A DNA stretch of 64,000 bases from Promicromonospora sukumoe (lineage in GTDB: Bacteria > Actinomycetota > Actinomycetes > Actinomycetales > Cellulomonadaceae). The stretch is taken from NCBI RefSeq assembly GCF_014137995.1, contig NZ_JACGWV010000001.1, forward strand, positions 3,348,001 through 3,412,000, written 5' to 3'. A model generated the notes under the pieces. It was not told where the DNA came from. It did no database searches and worked only from the letters and a program-made list of their open reading frames with translations. Positions within the stretch are counted from its first letter, which is position 1; the number at the start of each line of letters is the position of its first letter. Positions 16,258 through 25,853 of this stretch are shown here, one piece after another. The translations under genes and the position numbers were made by a program.

Positions 16258-19200
16258 CGTCGGCACCAGCACCGTCATCAGCTCGCCCGAGCCCAGGTGC
16301 ACCAGCGCCTTGCCCGGCGTGACCTGCGTCGAGACCGCCGACCGCGGCAGGCTGGCGCCCACGAGGTCGCCGTCGAACCGGTCCTGCGGGCTGAGCAGCG
16401 CACCGCGGCGGCTCTTCTTGACGTCGACCTGCCAGCCGGAGAACCCGCTCGCCACCTCGGAGGCGTCGCCGCCGAGGATGAGCCCGCGCCGGTTGTCGGC
16501 GGCGGTGCGCAGGTACCCGCGCAGCCAGGACTTGGCGGGGACGTCGGCGACGAGCTCGCCGTCGTCGACGACGAGCACCACGGGCTGGCCGTCGGGGGCG
16601 AGGTGCGGGATCAGGTCCTCCTCGGTGAGCTCCGTACCGGTGAGGACGGCGCGCACCCCCTCGCGGCCCTCGAGGTCGCGCAGGATGCTGGGCCGCGGCG
16701 CCAGGATGACCACCTGGGTGCCGCCGCGCAGCAGCGACTCCGTCATGACGGCCAGCATCGTGGACCGGCCCGACTTCGACGGTCCGCCCACCAGGAACGC
16801 GGGCGCGTCCCCGGCGAGGTCCATGCCGAACGCGGTCAGGTCGTCACCGCCGACGCCGAGCAGTGCCCACATCGGCTGCGCGGCCTCGGGGCCCACGTAC
16901 TGGTAGGCGGCGTCGACCGTGATCGTCGAGGGCAGGTCGTCCACGCGGAACGGGCCGGTGCCGGGCACCACGTCCTCCCGCTCCCGGACCGTGGCGGCCA
17001 TGACGCGGGCGGCGCTGGTCTGGGCGCGGCCCGAGGGGTCGTCGCCCAGGATCGCCACCTGCACCTCGAGCCCGCTGCCCGACCGGAACGCCCGTCCCGG
17101 CTGGATCTCCTCGGGCAGCTTCTTGTGGTCGATGCCCACCATGCCGTAGTCGAACTTGTCGGTGAGCCGCAGCACGAGCGCGTCGTCGGTCAGCACGCTC
17201 ATCCGGCTGGAGAGCAGGCTGCGGTCGCCGGACACCAGGAGGTGGATGCCGGCGCTAGCGCCGTCGCGCAGGAGCTCCTGGACGATCTCGACGAGCTTGC
17301 CGCTGTCGACCTCGCCGTAGGTGCTCATGAAGCTCTCCCACCGGTCGACCAGCACGAGCACGCGCGGCAGGCGGGTGCCCGGCTCGGCGAGCTCGCGCTG
17401 CTCGGTGACGCTGGCGAAGTTGCCGGCGGCGAGCACCTGCTGGCGCCGCCCGAGCTCGGCCTGCAGGCGCGTGAGCAGGCGCTTGGCGCGCTCGGCCTGC
17501 CCGCGCTGCACGACGGCGCCCGTGTGCGGCAGCTCGTTGAGCACCGTCAGCGCGCCGTTGCCGCAGTCGATCGCGTACAGGTGCAGGTCGGCCACCGACA
17601 TCTGGCTCGCCGCGGCGAACGCGCTGGTGCGCAGCACCGTCGAACGGCCGCTGCCCGGCGCGCCCACCACGTACCGGTGCCCGAAGTCGTCGAGGTCGAT
17701 CACGGCGGGACCCTGGCGCTGGTCGGACGGCGAGTCCTCCAGCGCCCAGGCGAACTGCGACGGGATGCTCGGCTGCACCAGGCCGCCGAACGGAAGCAGG
17801 TCCGGCAGGGCGGGCAGCCACGGCCGGCGCGGTTCCGCCCAGCCGCCGACGCGCGCGGTCTCCCGCAGCGTGTCGACCAGCGCGGCGAGGTCGGTCTCGA
17901 CGTCCTCGCGGCGCTTGACCCGCGGCCGGGCGGGCGTCGGGGCGCCGAGGTCGGTCAGGGGGATGCGGGCGACGAACGGCACCTCGACCTGCCCGACGTC
18001 GGACAGCGACAGGCGCCGTCCGCCCACGCGCGCCGACTGGAACGGGACCAGCGACGAGTGCCCGAGGCGCGCGTAGCCGCGGCCTGGCTGGGTCTTCGCG
18101 ATCTCCGCGGCCTCGTTGGCGTCGATGACGTCCTTGGACTCGCTCTTGTCCGTCATCCGCAGGGCGATCCGCAGGTTCGTGTTGGCGCGGATCTCCGGGG
18201 AGATGACACCGGACGGGCGCTGCGTGGCGAGGATGAGGTGGATGCCGAGCGACCGCCCTCGCTGGGCGATGTTGACGAGGCCGGTGACGAAGTCGGGCAG
18301 CTCGCGCACCATGGACGCGAACTCGTCGATGACGATCATCAGGCGCGGCAGCGTGGGGCCCACGTACCCGCGGCCCTGCGCGTCGAGGTAGTCCTCCAGG
18401 TCCTTCGCGCCGGCGTCGGCCAGCACGTGCTCCCGGAAGGTGAGCTCAGCGCGGAGCGAGTCGAGCGCGCGCTCCACCAGGTGCGTGTCGAGGTCCGTGA
18501 CCATGCCGACCGTGTGCGGAAGCTGCTCACACTGGCTGAACGCCGCGCCGCCCTTGTAGTCGACGAGCACGAAGTTCATGGTCTCCGGCGTGTTCACCAC
18601 GGCGAGCGAGGCGACGACGGTCTGCAGGAACTCCGACTTTCCGGAACCGGTGGTGCCACCGACCAGCGCGTGCGGCCCGTCGCGGACCATGTCGAGCACG
18701 AACGGCCCGTCCAGGGACACGCCGACGACGGCCGCCGTGCTGCCCTTGCCGCCGCTGGAGATCATCCGCCACCGGGCGACCATCTGGTCGGCGTCGACCT
18801 CCTCGATGTCGAGCACCTCCACGAGCCGCGCCGAGTCGGGGATCAGGCCCTCGCCCTCGCTCGCGGTCACGTCATGCACGGCGGCGACGGCGCGCGCCAC
18901 CGGCTCGTACCAGTCGTCGTTCACCTCGTCGACCAGGATGGTGCGCAGGTCGTCGGCGTCCTGCCGGCGCAGCGTCATGTCGCCGTCCACGCGGGCGAGC
19001 GCCACGACCGTGCACTCCTCGGGCAGCATCTGCTCGTCGCCGTCCAGGCAGACGACGCTCACTCCGACACCGGGACCGTCGCGCAGGATGGAGACGACGC
19101 CGGGCAGCGCGCGCAGGCGGCGGGCGCCGTCGAGCACCACGACGACCTGCGGGCCGGACATGACCTTGCCGCTCATCCCCTCCATCGCGGCGCGACGCTG

Positions 19201-20754
19201 GGTGATCAGCGAGTTCACCTCGGCGACTCGGGCGGCCAGCGTGTCCGTCGTCGTGCCGATCAGGGCGACGGCCTCCTGGCCGAACGCCGGGCGGGCGTGC
19301 GGCAGCCAGGCCGCCCACGACCAGTCCTGGACGTGCTCGGAGCTGGTCAGCAGGTAGACCTGCACGTCGCGGGGGCTCTGCAGCACGCCGAGCTGGCCCA
19401 CCATCCACCGGGCCCGGCGTCGCGGCCAGTCCCCCGGGCCGGCCAGGCCGACCACGCCGGCCTCCTTGAGCGACACCGTCACCGGGACGGACCGGACGGT
19501 CGCGCGGGTCTTGCGGCGGTGCTCCGGCTCCGCGCTGTCCTCGACCTCGACGCGGCTGGTCGCGTCCGCGAGCCCGAGCCGCACCGTGAGGTGGTCGCCG
19601 TCGGTGCTGCGGCGCTCCCAGAGGCGGCGCGTCGGCGTGGTCGCGATCAGCCGCAGCTCGGCGGCGCCCGGGCTGGAGACCCGGCGCCGGTGCTGCTCGC
19701 GCCGCACGGCCTCCAGGACCTCCTCCTCCAGCGCGGCCCGCTCCTCGGCGTGCTGCTTGAGGCGCTCCTTGTGCGTGATCGTGCCGTTGCGCTTGGACAT
19801 CCACCAGTTGCCCCAGCCCATCAGCGGCGAGGCCAGGGCGAACATCAGGTAGAACGGCGACTGGAACACGATCGCCATCACGATGCCCAGCACCGCGGGC
19901 ATCGCCATGCCGAGCCACGGCAGCGGGTTCCGGGCGGGCGCCACCGGCTCGCTCGGCAGCCGGAAGTGCGTGGGCGGCATCGGCGGCAGCAGCCGCGGCG
20001 GCCGGTTGTAGTCCAGGTGCCCGGGCTCGGTCGCGGGCCGCAGGTCGGCGTCGGGCCGCGTGGCCGGCTGGACCGTCAGGACGCTCGGGCCGATCCGGAC
20101 CTGCGTGCCCGCGGGCCACGCCTCGTCCGTCTCGCCGAGCGGCTCCTCCGACCGGTCCAGGTGGACCAGCCGGCCCGACGAGCGCGGGTCCGGCACGCGC
20201 CGCACCCGCACCGCGCCGTCCAGCCCGACGACGACGGCGATCGCGGGCAGCCCGCCCTCGCGCGGCTCGTCGACGCGCACACGGCCGTCGGGGCCCACCT
20301 GGAGGATCGACTCGCCGACGCCGAGCCGGGCGACCGCGCCGGTGCCGAGGCCGCCGGTGACGCACAGGTCGACCGGGCCGCCCGCGACGCCGTTCCCGAC
20401 CCCGGGGTCGGCGAACGTGACGACGGCACCGTCCCGGATGCCCGAGTCGGCGGCCAGCACGTCGGTGTCCAGGCCGAGCGCGTCCCGGATCTGCCCGCTG
20501 ACACCGTTGCCGGCGCCGGCGCCGGCGGCGTTGGAGCCGCTGGCGCCGCTGGTGCCGCCGGTGCCGTGGACCGACCGGTCCTGCACCCCGTACCCCTGGA
20601 CGGCGCGGCCGTCCACGTACATCGTGCTGCCGCGCGGCGCGCCCACCTCGGCGGCCAGCCGCTCGGCCAGGTCGGCCGCCTTGGTGCGCTCGTCCAGGTC
20701 CAGGGACAGGAGCGTCTCGCGCGCGCCGTGGCGCACGGTGATCAGAGCGTGCAT
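16252..20754 (-). CDS. eccC: Type VII secretion FtsK/SpoIIIE ATPase EccC
   Basis: 1500-residue motor ATPase of a type VII (ESX-like) system, which recognises WXG100 substrates and drives export at the membrane. The N-terminus has a ubiquitin/FHA-like part (about 1-180, VGPDGRVRVDEPREG), and two membrane helices lie at about 280-320 (FQSPFYLMFALASPL). Three FtsK-type domains follow with P-loops GGTTGSGKSE (about 700), GAPGSGRST (about 1033) and GGPSKSGRST (about 1325). Walker B of domain 1 reads RLMIVIDEFASMV. Domains 2 and 3 have GR in place of GK, that is, the P-loop lysine replaced by arginine, so domain 1 is probably the main hydrolytic unit. The FHA-like N-terminus resembles EssC of Firmicutes more than mycobacterial EccCa/b. 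It is the last gene of the secretion operon, 1 bp beyond the upstream stop. Confidence 0.94.
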   Translation of the reverse strand: MHALITVRHGARETLLSLDLDERTKAADLAERLAAEVGAPRGSTMYVDGRAVQGYGVQDRSVHGTGGTSGASGSNAAGAGAGNGVSGQIRDALGLDTDVLAADSGIRDGAVVTFADPGVGNGVAGGPVDLCVTGGLGTGAVARLGVGESILQVGPDGRVRVDEPREGGLPAIAVVVGLDGAVRVRRVPDPRSSGRLVHLDRSEEPLGETDEAWPAGTQVRIGPSVLTVQPATRPDADLRPATEPGHLDYNRPPRLLPPMPPTHFRLPSEPVAPARNPLPWLGMAMPAVLGIVMAIVFQSPFYLMFALASPLMGWGNWWMSKRNGTITHKERLKQHAEERAALEEEVLEAVRREQHRRRVSSPGAAELRLIATTPTRRLWERRSTDGDHLTVRLGLADATSRVEVEDSAEPEHRRKTRATVRSVPVTVSLKEAGVVGLAGPGDWPRRRARWMVGQLGVLQSPRDVQVYLLTSSEHVQDWSWAAWLPHARPAFGQEAVALIGTTTDTLAARVAEVNSLITQRRAAMEGMSGKVMSGPQVVVVLDGARRLRALPGVVSILRDGPGVGVSVVCLDGDEQMLPEECTVVALARVDGDMTLRRQDADDLRTILVDEVNDDWYEPVARAVAAVHDVTASEGEGLIPDSARLVEVLDIEEVDADQMVARWRMISSGGKGSTAAVVGVSLDGPFVLDMVRDGPHALVGGTTGSGKSEFLQTVVASLAVVNTPETMNFVLVDYKGGAAFSQCEQLPHTVGMVTDLDTHLVERALDSLRAELTFREHVLADAGAKDLEDYLDAQGRGYVGPTLPRLMIVIDEFASMVRELPDFVTGLVNIAQRGRSLGIHLILATQRPSGVISPEIRANTNLRIALRMTDKSESKDVIDANEAAEIAKTQPGRGYARLGHSSLVPFQSARVGGRRLSLSDVGQVEVPFVARIPLTDLGAPTPARPRVKRREDVETDLAALVDTLRETARVGGWAEPRRPWLPALPDLLPFGGLVQPSIPSQFAWALEDSPSDQRQGPAVIDLDDFGHRYVVGAPGSGRSTVLRTSAFAAASQMSVADLHLYAIDCGNGALTVLNELPHTGAVVQRGQAERAKRLLTRLQAELGRRQQVLAAGNFASVTEQRELAEPGTRLPRVLVLVDRWESFMSTYGEVDSGKLVEIVQELLRDGASAGIHLLVSGDRSLLSSRMSVLTDDALVLRLTDKFDYGMVGIDHKKLPEEIQPGRAFRSGSGLEVQVAILGDDPSGRAQTSAARVMAATVREREDVVPGTGPFRVDDLPSTITVDAAYQYVGPEAAQPMWALLGVGGDDLTAFGMDLAGDAPAFLVGGPSKSGRSTMLAVMTESLLRGGTQVVILAPRPSILRDLEGREGVRAVLTGTELTEEDLIPHLAPDGQPVVLVVDDGELVADVPAKSWLRGYLRTAADNRRGLILGGDASEVASGFSGWQVDVKKSRRGALLSPQDRFDGDLVGASLPRSAVSTQVTPGKALVHLGSGELMTVLVPTL

Positions 20755-20755
20755 G

Positions 20756-22615
20756 TCATTCGCCTCCCCGCCGCACGGCGGTCTGCTCGTCGAAGCGCAC
20801 GTCGGGCAGGAACCCGCTGCGCAGCCAGCCGTCGTCGCCCGCGGTGAAGCGCCACTTCGCCGACGGGGACTGCCCCAGGACGATCACCACCCAGGTGAAC
20901 TCCGGGTTCGCGAACCGCGCCGCGAGCATGTCCTGCTGCGCGGCCGACGGCGCCTGCGACAGCACCAGCACGCCGCCGTCGCCCACCTCCAGCTCGGGCA
21001 GCACCTGCTCGATCCCGGTCAGGTGCTCGACCTGCTCGGGCCGGGGCAGGCCGTTGCCGACCATGACCACGCGCGGGTCGTCGGACCACGGGCTGCCCGT
21101 CAGCTCGCCCAGCCAGCGGCGCAGCACCTCGTGCCGCACCCGGGTGGGGCCGTCCAGGCTGATCACGCCGCGGGCCACGGAGAAGTCCACGAGCACGCGG
21201 CCCGTCTCGCCCATGCCGAGGTTGACCAGCCGGGAGAACGGGGTGGTCGGGCTGTCCGACGCCGTGCCGGACTGGAGCTTGGCGAGCGGCGCGGACCAGC
21301 TCTGCCCGTCCTCGCTCACCTGCCACGGCGACGGGGCCGGCGACGCCGGGTTGGTCAGCCGCAGCCGCAGCGCGCTGCCCTCGATGAAGACGCCGGTCGT
21401 GCCGGGGATCTCCAGGCCGTCGCGCTCGCAGGCCGCCATCAGCACGCGCAGCGCCCGGTCGACCGTCCACGCCGCCGACGTGTCGGTGCGCAGCAGGCTG
21501 TCGTCGAACGGCTCGGCCCGCTTGCGGCGCCGCACCAGCCAGATCACCAGGAGCACCAGGCCGCCGAGCAGCAGCGCGCCGCCGACGACCAGCAGGATCG
21601 GCACCACGGGCACGGAGAAGCTCGTCTCCTCGGCGCCCGCCACGTCGGCCACCGCCGTCGGCGTCGGCGAGAGCGAGGGCGCGACCGACGGCGACGGGGA
21701 CGGGCCCTCGTAGCCCGGCAGCGGGCCGAACTTCAGGCCCTTGCCCACCGCGTCCTTCGGCATCCGCAGCACCCAGCCGGGGGTCAGCGTCCGCGGGTCG
21801 GTCAGGTACTCGCCGTCGGGCTGCCGGTGTCCCTCGGTCAGGGCGGCGATCTCCGGCCAGCGCTCCCGGTCGCCCAGGAACCGCTCGGAGATGGCGTTGA
21901 GCTTCTCGACGTTGTCGTCGGGCGTCGCCTTGACCACGTAGTACACGACCGATCCCGGCGGGCCGCTACGGCTCGGGACGGGTCGCGGGGTCTCGGACGG
22001 GCTCGGCGAGACCTCCGCCTGCGCCGTGGCGCTCGGCTTGGGGCTCGACTTCGGGCTCGGCTTGGGCGTGGGCTTGGGCGGCGGCTCGCCGTAGACGCGC
22101 ATCTCCCAGATGGAGTTGCCCGCCGTGCCGCTGCGCGCGCCGGAGTACATCCGCACGTACCGGCCCTCGCCGAGCATGTTCAGCACGTCGTTGCCGCCGT
22201 CGCCTGCACCCACCCAGTGGGTCTCCCAGGACTCGCCGTCCTTCGACAGCTCGATCCGGTAGTCGGTCGCGTAGGACGCCTCCCAGTCGATCTCGACCCG
22301 GTGCACCGTCGTGACCCGCCCCAGGTCGATCCGCAGCCACTGCGGGTCGCTGAAGGCGCTCGACCACCGGGTGTTCGAGTTGCCGTCCACGGCCTGGCGC
22401 GCGGGGAACTCGGGCTTCTCGAGGGACGAGGCCACGGCCGGCTTGCCCTGCGAGAGCAGGACGGGCTCCACCTGCTTGTCCGTCACTACCGGCGCGTGCT
22501 GTACCTGCGCCTGTGCTGCGCCACCGAAGAACGTGCCACCGAACGTCAGGAGCAGCGCTGTCACCAGGGTCGTCGCCACGGAAAGGCGTGCGACCCCTGT
22601 CAGTCGTTCACTCAC
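20756..22615 (-). CDS. Membrane protein with F5/8C and LysM-like domains, type VII locus component
   Basis: 619-residue single-pass protein. Signal peptide (about 1-36) is followed by a discoidin/F5-8 type C-like carbohydrate-binding domain (about 45-190, with ARQAVDGNSNTRWSSAF and PQWLRIDLG). A Pro/Ser/Lys linker and one LysM-like domain come next (about 222-300, ISERFLGDRERWPEIAALTE, TLTPGWVLRMP). The membrane helix is at about 335-362, and a cytoplasmic domain of about 250 residues follows (DSLLRTDTSAAWTVDRALRV, FLPDVRFDEQTAVRR). The cytoplasmic domain is shared with the next upstream gene, which overlaps it by 8 bp. Position beside EccC suggests a structural subunit linking peptidoglycan to the secretion motor (inference). 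It has no resemblance to EccB or EccD that I can see. Confidence 0.82.
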   Translation of the reverse strand: MSERLTGVARLSVATTLVTALLLTFGGTFFGGAAQAQVQHAPVVTDKQVEPVLLSQGKPAVASSLEKPEFPARQAVDGNSNTRWSSAFSDPQWLRIDLGRVTTVHRVEIDWEASYATDYRIELSKDGESWETHWVGAGDGGNDVLNMLGEGRYVRMYSGARSGTAGNSIWEMRVYGEPPPKPTPKPSPKSSPKPSATAQAEVSPSPSETPRPVPSRSGPPGSVVYYVVKATPDDNVEKLNAISERFLGDRERWPEIAALTEGHRQPDGEYLTDPRTLTPGWVLRMPKDAVGKGLKFGPLPGYEGPSPSPSVAPSLSPTPTAVADVAGAEETSFSVPVVPILLVVGGALLLGGLVLLVIWLVRRRKRAEPFDDSLLRTDTSAAWTVDRALRVLMAACERDGLEIPGTTGVFIEGSALRLRLTNPASPAPSPWQVSEDGQSWSAPLAKLQSGTASDSPTTPFSRLVNLGMGETGRVLVDFSVARGVISLDGPTRVRHEVLRRWLGELTGSPWSDDPRVVMVGNGLPRPEQVEHLTGIEQVLPELEVGDGGVLVLSQAPSAAQQDMLAARFANPEFTWVVIVLGQSPSAKWRFTAGDDGWLRSGFLPDVRFDEQTAVRRGGE

Positions 22616-24308
22616 CGGCCCGTCGCACCGCCGTCTGCTCCGTGTAGCGGACGTCGGGCAGGAAGCCGCTGCGCAGCCAGCCGTCGTCGGCGGCGGTGAT
22701 CCGCCACTTGGCCGACGTCGACTCGCCGAGCACGATGACGACCCAGGCGAAGCGCGGGTCGGCGAACCGGGAGGCCAGCAGGTCCTGCTGAGCCACGGAC
22801 GGCGCCTGCGACAGCACCAGCACGCCGCCGCCGGTGGCGTCCAGCTCCGGGATGACCTGCTCGATCGCCGTCAGGTGCTCGACCTGCTCCGGCTGCGGCA
22901 GGCCGTTGCCGACCATGACGACGCGGGGGTCGTTGGACCACGGGTTGCCGGTCAGCTCACCGAGCCAGCGGCGCAGCACCTCGTGCCGCGCACGGGTGGG
23001 GCCGTCCAGGCTGATGACGCCGCGCGCGCGGGCGAAGTCGACCAGGACGCGGCCGGTCTCGGCCACGCCGATGGTGACGAGCCGGGAGAACCGCGCGGTC
23101 GAGGCCTCGCTGGCCGGCGCCGCCTGCAGCCGGGCCAGCGGGGCGGACCAGCTCTGGCCGTCCTCGTTGGCGACGAACGGCTCGGGCGCCGGGGAGACCG
23201 GGCCGGCCAGCCGCAGCCGCATCGCGCCACCCTCGATGAACACCCCGGTGATGCCCGGGACGTCGATGCCGTCGCGCTCGCACGCGGCGAGCAGCACGCG
23301 CAGGGCGCGGTCCACCATCCACGACGCCGACGTGTCGGTGCGCAGCAGGCTGTCGTCGAACGGCTCCTCGCGGCCGGAGCGCGAGCGGCGCACCAGGTAG
23401 ACGACGACGAGCACGAGGGCCGCCGCCACCACGGCGAGGCCCACGCCGACCAGGATCGGCTCCAGGAACGACCCGCCGGACTGCGTCCCGTCACCGGGCG
23501 AGTCCGTGGCCTCGGCCGGGGTGCTCGGCTCGGCCGCCGCGCTCGGGCCCGGGAGCGGGCCGTTCTGCAGGCCCTCGCCCTTCGCGTCCTCCGGCATCTG
23601 GAGCACCCAGCCGACGGTCACGACCGCCGGGTCGGTGAGCTTGCCGCCGTCGGGCTGCACGCGACCCTCGTTGAGCTCGAAGATCTCCGTGTTCCGCTCG
23701 CCGTCGCCCAGGAACCGCTCGGCGATCAGGTAGAGGTACTCGGGCTCGCCCTCGGGCGTCTCCGCGATCACGTAGTACGGGACCGACGGCGCGGCCGACG
23801 CCTCGGGCGAGGCGCCCGCCTCACCGGCGCCCTCGCCCTCCGCGGGGCCGGTCGGCAGCGCACCGACCTCGAGGCCCTCGCCCTCGGCGTCGTCGGGCAT
23901 CTGCAGGACCCAGCCCGGCAGCAGGACGGTCTCGTCGGTCAGGGCCTCGCCGTCGGGCTGCGTGCGGCCCTTGTTCAGCTCGAAGATCTCCGTGTACCGG
24001 CCGCCGTCACCGAGGAAGCGCTGGGCGATGTCGAACAGGAACTCCTGCTCGCCCTCCGGCTTGGCCGGCACCACGTAGTACTTGACCTCTTCGCCGTCCT
24101 TCGTGGCGGCGAGGGTGGTGGCCAGGGCGGTGGCAGGGCCTGTGACGACGGTGGTCGCCTGGGCGTTCGATGTCAGGGCTGTTGAGGGCTGGGCCGCCGA
24201 CGGCAGGGCTGTCGACGGCAGAGCGGTCGCGACGAGGAGAGCCCCGGCCGCAGTCGTGGACAGTATCGCCGCGGCCATGGCGGCGGCGATGCGGTGGGGG
24301 TGCTGCAC
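22608..24308 (-). CDS. Membrane protein with two LysM-like domains, paralogue of its neighbour
   Basis: 566 residues. Signal peptide, then two LysM-like modules at about 75-140 and 174-239. Each has the shape YYVV, AQRFLGDGGRYTEIFELNKG (or AERFLGDGERNTEIFELNEG), then PGWVLQMP. A membrane helix lies at about 282-306. The cytoplasmic domain closely matches that of the gene downstream: DSLLRTDTSASWMVDRALRV, RVVMVGNGLPQPEQVEHLT and an identical QTAVRR ending region. The pair arose by tandem duplication and then diverged outside the cell (LysM-LysM versus F5/8C-LysM). The GTG of the downstream gene overlaps this stop. It likely binds cell wall and anchors or gates the type VII apparatus (inference). 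Confidence 0.82.
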   Translation of the reverse strand: MQHPHRIAAAMAAAILSTTAAGALLVATALPSTALPSAAQPSTALTSNAQATTVVTGPATALATTLAATKDGEEVKYYVVPAKPEGEQEFLFDIAQRFLGDGGRYTEIFELNKGRTQPDGEALTDETVLLPGWVLQMPDDAEGEGLEVGALPTGPAEGEGAGEAGASPEASAAPSVPYYVIAETPEGEPEYLYLIAERFLGDGERNTEIFELNEGRVQPDGGKLTDPAVVTVGWVLQMPEDAKGEGLQNGPLPGPSAAAEPSTPAEATDSPGDGTQSGGSFLEPILVGVGLAVVAAALVLVVVYLVRRSRSGREEPFDDSLLRTDTSASWMVDRALRVLLAACERDGIDVPGITGVFIEGGAMRLRLAGPVSPAPEPFVANEDGQSWSAPLARLQAAPASEASTARFSRLVTIGVAETGRVLVDFARARGVISLDGPTRARHEVLRRWLGELTGNPWSNDPRVVMVGNGLPQPEQVEHLTAIEQVIPELDATGGGVLVLSQAPSVAQQDLLASRFADPRFAWVVIVLGESTSAKWRITAADDGWLRSGFLPDVRYTEQTAVRRAGE

Positions 24309-24399
24309 AGTTGCTCCGTCTTCAGATGTGTCGCGTCAGTCGGGATGTACGTGCCGGAGGGAGATCCGGGAGGACGTGCGCCGTCCGGGGGGCCCGGGC

Positions 24400-25155
24400 T
24401 CACACGGAGCCGGGGACGCTCCGGTCCGGCAGGTTGAGCAGGTTGGTGCCGGGACCGGCCCAACGGAAGGTGGTCATCACCGCGTCGAAGAAGAAGACCA
24501 GCGCCTCGGCCAGGCGCTCGGTGGCGGTGCTGTTCCAGACCGTGCTGAAGGACAGGACCAGCCACTCGCCGTCGGTCTCGTCGCGGGAGACGGCGTAGAG
24601 GACCTGACGGGTCGAGAGCTCGGGCCAGTCCTCGTCGCGCTTCATCTGGTGCTCGGTGTGCACCACGCGGACTCCGGGGCGGCCGTCGAGCTCGACCAGC
24701 TCGCTCTCCTCGTAGCCGTCGCCGAGGATGCTGGTCACGATCTGCAGCGGGTTGGTTCCGGCGTCGCTCACGACCTCGATCTCGGCGATCGAGGCGGGGA
24801 TGTGCACGCCCTCCATCGGCTCGGTCGGCAGGTAGACGGCGCCGGTGCCGGCGTCGCGCGCGGCGGCGAGGTTCTTGTGCAGCTCGTCGCGCAGCATGTG
24901 CCGGTACGGCTCGGCGCGGTCGCGGGGCAGGGAGTCGGGCAGGGCGCGCGCGACGACCTCCTCGACCGCGGCGTCCAGCGCCCGCTGCTGCCCCTCCCCC
25001 GTCGGGAAGCGTGCCCAGCCGGGCGGGAGCAGGAGCACCCAGGCATCGGTCGGCTTGCCGCCGCGCCCGGGGTTCGCGCCGGAGGTCGGGTCCGGCGTCG
25101 GGTCCGACGTCGTGCCCGAGCTCGGGCTCGTGACGGCGGGCTGCTGGTCGGTCAT
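24400..25155 (-). CDS. Type VII module protein, uncharacterised (copy 1, fifth gene)
   Basis: 251-residue soluble protein with no signal peptide or membrane helix. A Pro/Thr/Ser-rich N-terminus of about 35 residues is followed by the conserved block AWVLLLPPGWARFPTG. A beta-rich region with GAVYLPTEPMEGVHIPASIA comes next, and the ending reads VFFFDAVMTTFRWAGPG. It is clearly homologous to the gene at 27961-28665, and both are fifth in their module. Its ATG overlaps the stop of the preceding gene in ATGA. Cytosolic location and tight coupling to the WXG100 and large protein genes suggest a chaperone, adaptor or immunity-like role, but no family with known function is recognised. Confidence 0.75.
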   Translation of the reverse strand: MTDQQPAVTSPSSGTTSDPTPDPTSGANPGRGGKPTDAWVLLLPPGWARFPTGEGQQRALDAAVEEVVARALPDSLPRDRAEPYRHMLRDELHKNLAAARDAGTGAVYLPTEPMEGVHIPASIAEIEVVSDAGTNPLQIVTSILGDGYEESELVELDGRPGVRVVHTEHQMKRDEDWPELSTRQVLYAVSRDETDGEWLVLSFSTVWNSTATERLAEALVFFFDAVMTTFRWAGPGTNLLNLPDRSVPGSV

Positions 25156-25853
25156 GGTCCGCTCCGGGTGATCCGTACGGCGGGCAGCAGCTCGTCGAGC
25201 GCCGCGCCGACCGCCTCCGCGATGATGATGTCCTGGGTACGCCACAGGAGCACGGTGTCGACCACCGCGTCCGTGTGCTCGGTGCGCCGGCCCAGGCCGA
25301 CGCTCAGCCAGACCTCGGCGCTGTCCGGGTCGATCTCCGTCCGGGTGACCCGGATGCCGTCGCCGTCGGGCAGGTCGAGGTACTCGATGCTCGGGGCGTT
25401 CACGGGGTTGCCGCCCGTGGCGCCCAGCACCTGCATGAGGATGTCGTCCTCCGTGCCGGGCTCGCTGAGCGCGACGCTGACCAGCACGGGAACCGGGCCG
25501 CGGTCCTGGAGGCCGACCAGCGCGGCGACCCGCGCGTCGGGCGCGACCTGGTCGGCGAACGCCACGAGGTTGGTCACCGACTCGGCGACGTTCTGGTGCA
25601 TCAGCCGGCGGTCGGCGTCGGACACGGGCACGCCCAGGTCGATCATCTGGTCCATCGTGGGCTCGACCGAGGCGAGCACCGCCGCGACGACCTCGTCCTG
25701 CCACTCGCGGACGACGTCGGCCGGGTCCGCGCTGGAGGGCACGGCCGTCCAGCCGTCCACCTGGTCGATGGTCCACGCCCAGTCCTGGACGCCGGCCGTC
25801 GCCGTGCCCTCCGCCGCGCTGCCTGCCGCGCCCAGTGCGCTGCTCTCGCTCAC
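25152..25853 (-). CDS. Type VII module protein, uncharacterised (copy 1, fourth gene)
   Basis: 233 residues, start GTG at 25853 sharing its last base with the upstream TAG stop. Soluble, beginning with an Ala/Gly/Ser-rich tail, then WAWTIDQVDGWTAVPSSADP. A central ESVTNLVAFADQVA helix, GGNPVNAPSIEYLDLPDGDG and a C-terminal VVDTVLLWRTQDIIIAEAVG follow. It is homologous over its full length to the protein at 28662-29387. The pattern of one domain repeated in each module and the 4-bp overlap with the next gene imply the two small proteins act together. Function unknown. Confidence 0.75.
   Translation of the reverse strand: MSESSALGAAGSAAEGTATAGVQDWAWTIDQVDGWTAVPSSADPADVVREWQDEVVAAVLASVEPTMDQMIDLGVPVSDADRRLMHQNVAESVTNLVAFADQVAPDARVAALVGLQDRGPVPVLVSVALSEPGTEDDILMQVLGATGGNPVNAPSIEYLDLPDGDGIRVTRTEIDPDSAEVWLSVGLGRRTEHTDAVVDTVLLWRTQDIIIAEAVGAALDELLPAVRITRSGP

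Noticed and set aside
15973..20847. A 1624-residue open frame on the plus strand
   Set aside because: It is antisense to eccC, has His/Arg/Asp-rich composition typical of GC-rich shadow frames and no domain resemblance. eccC on the other strand has clear ATPase motifs.
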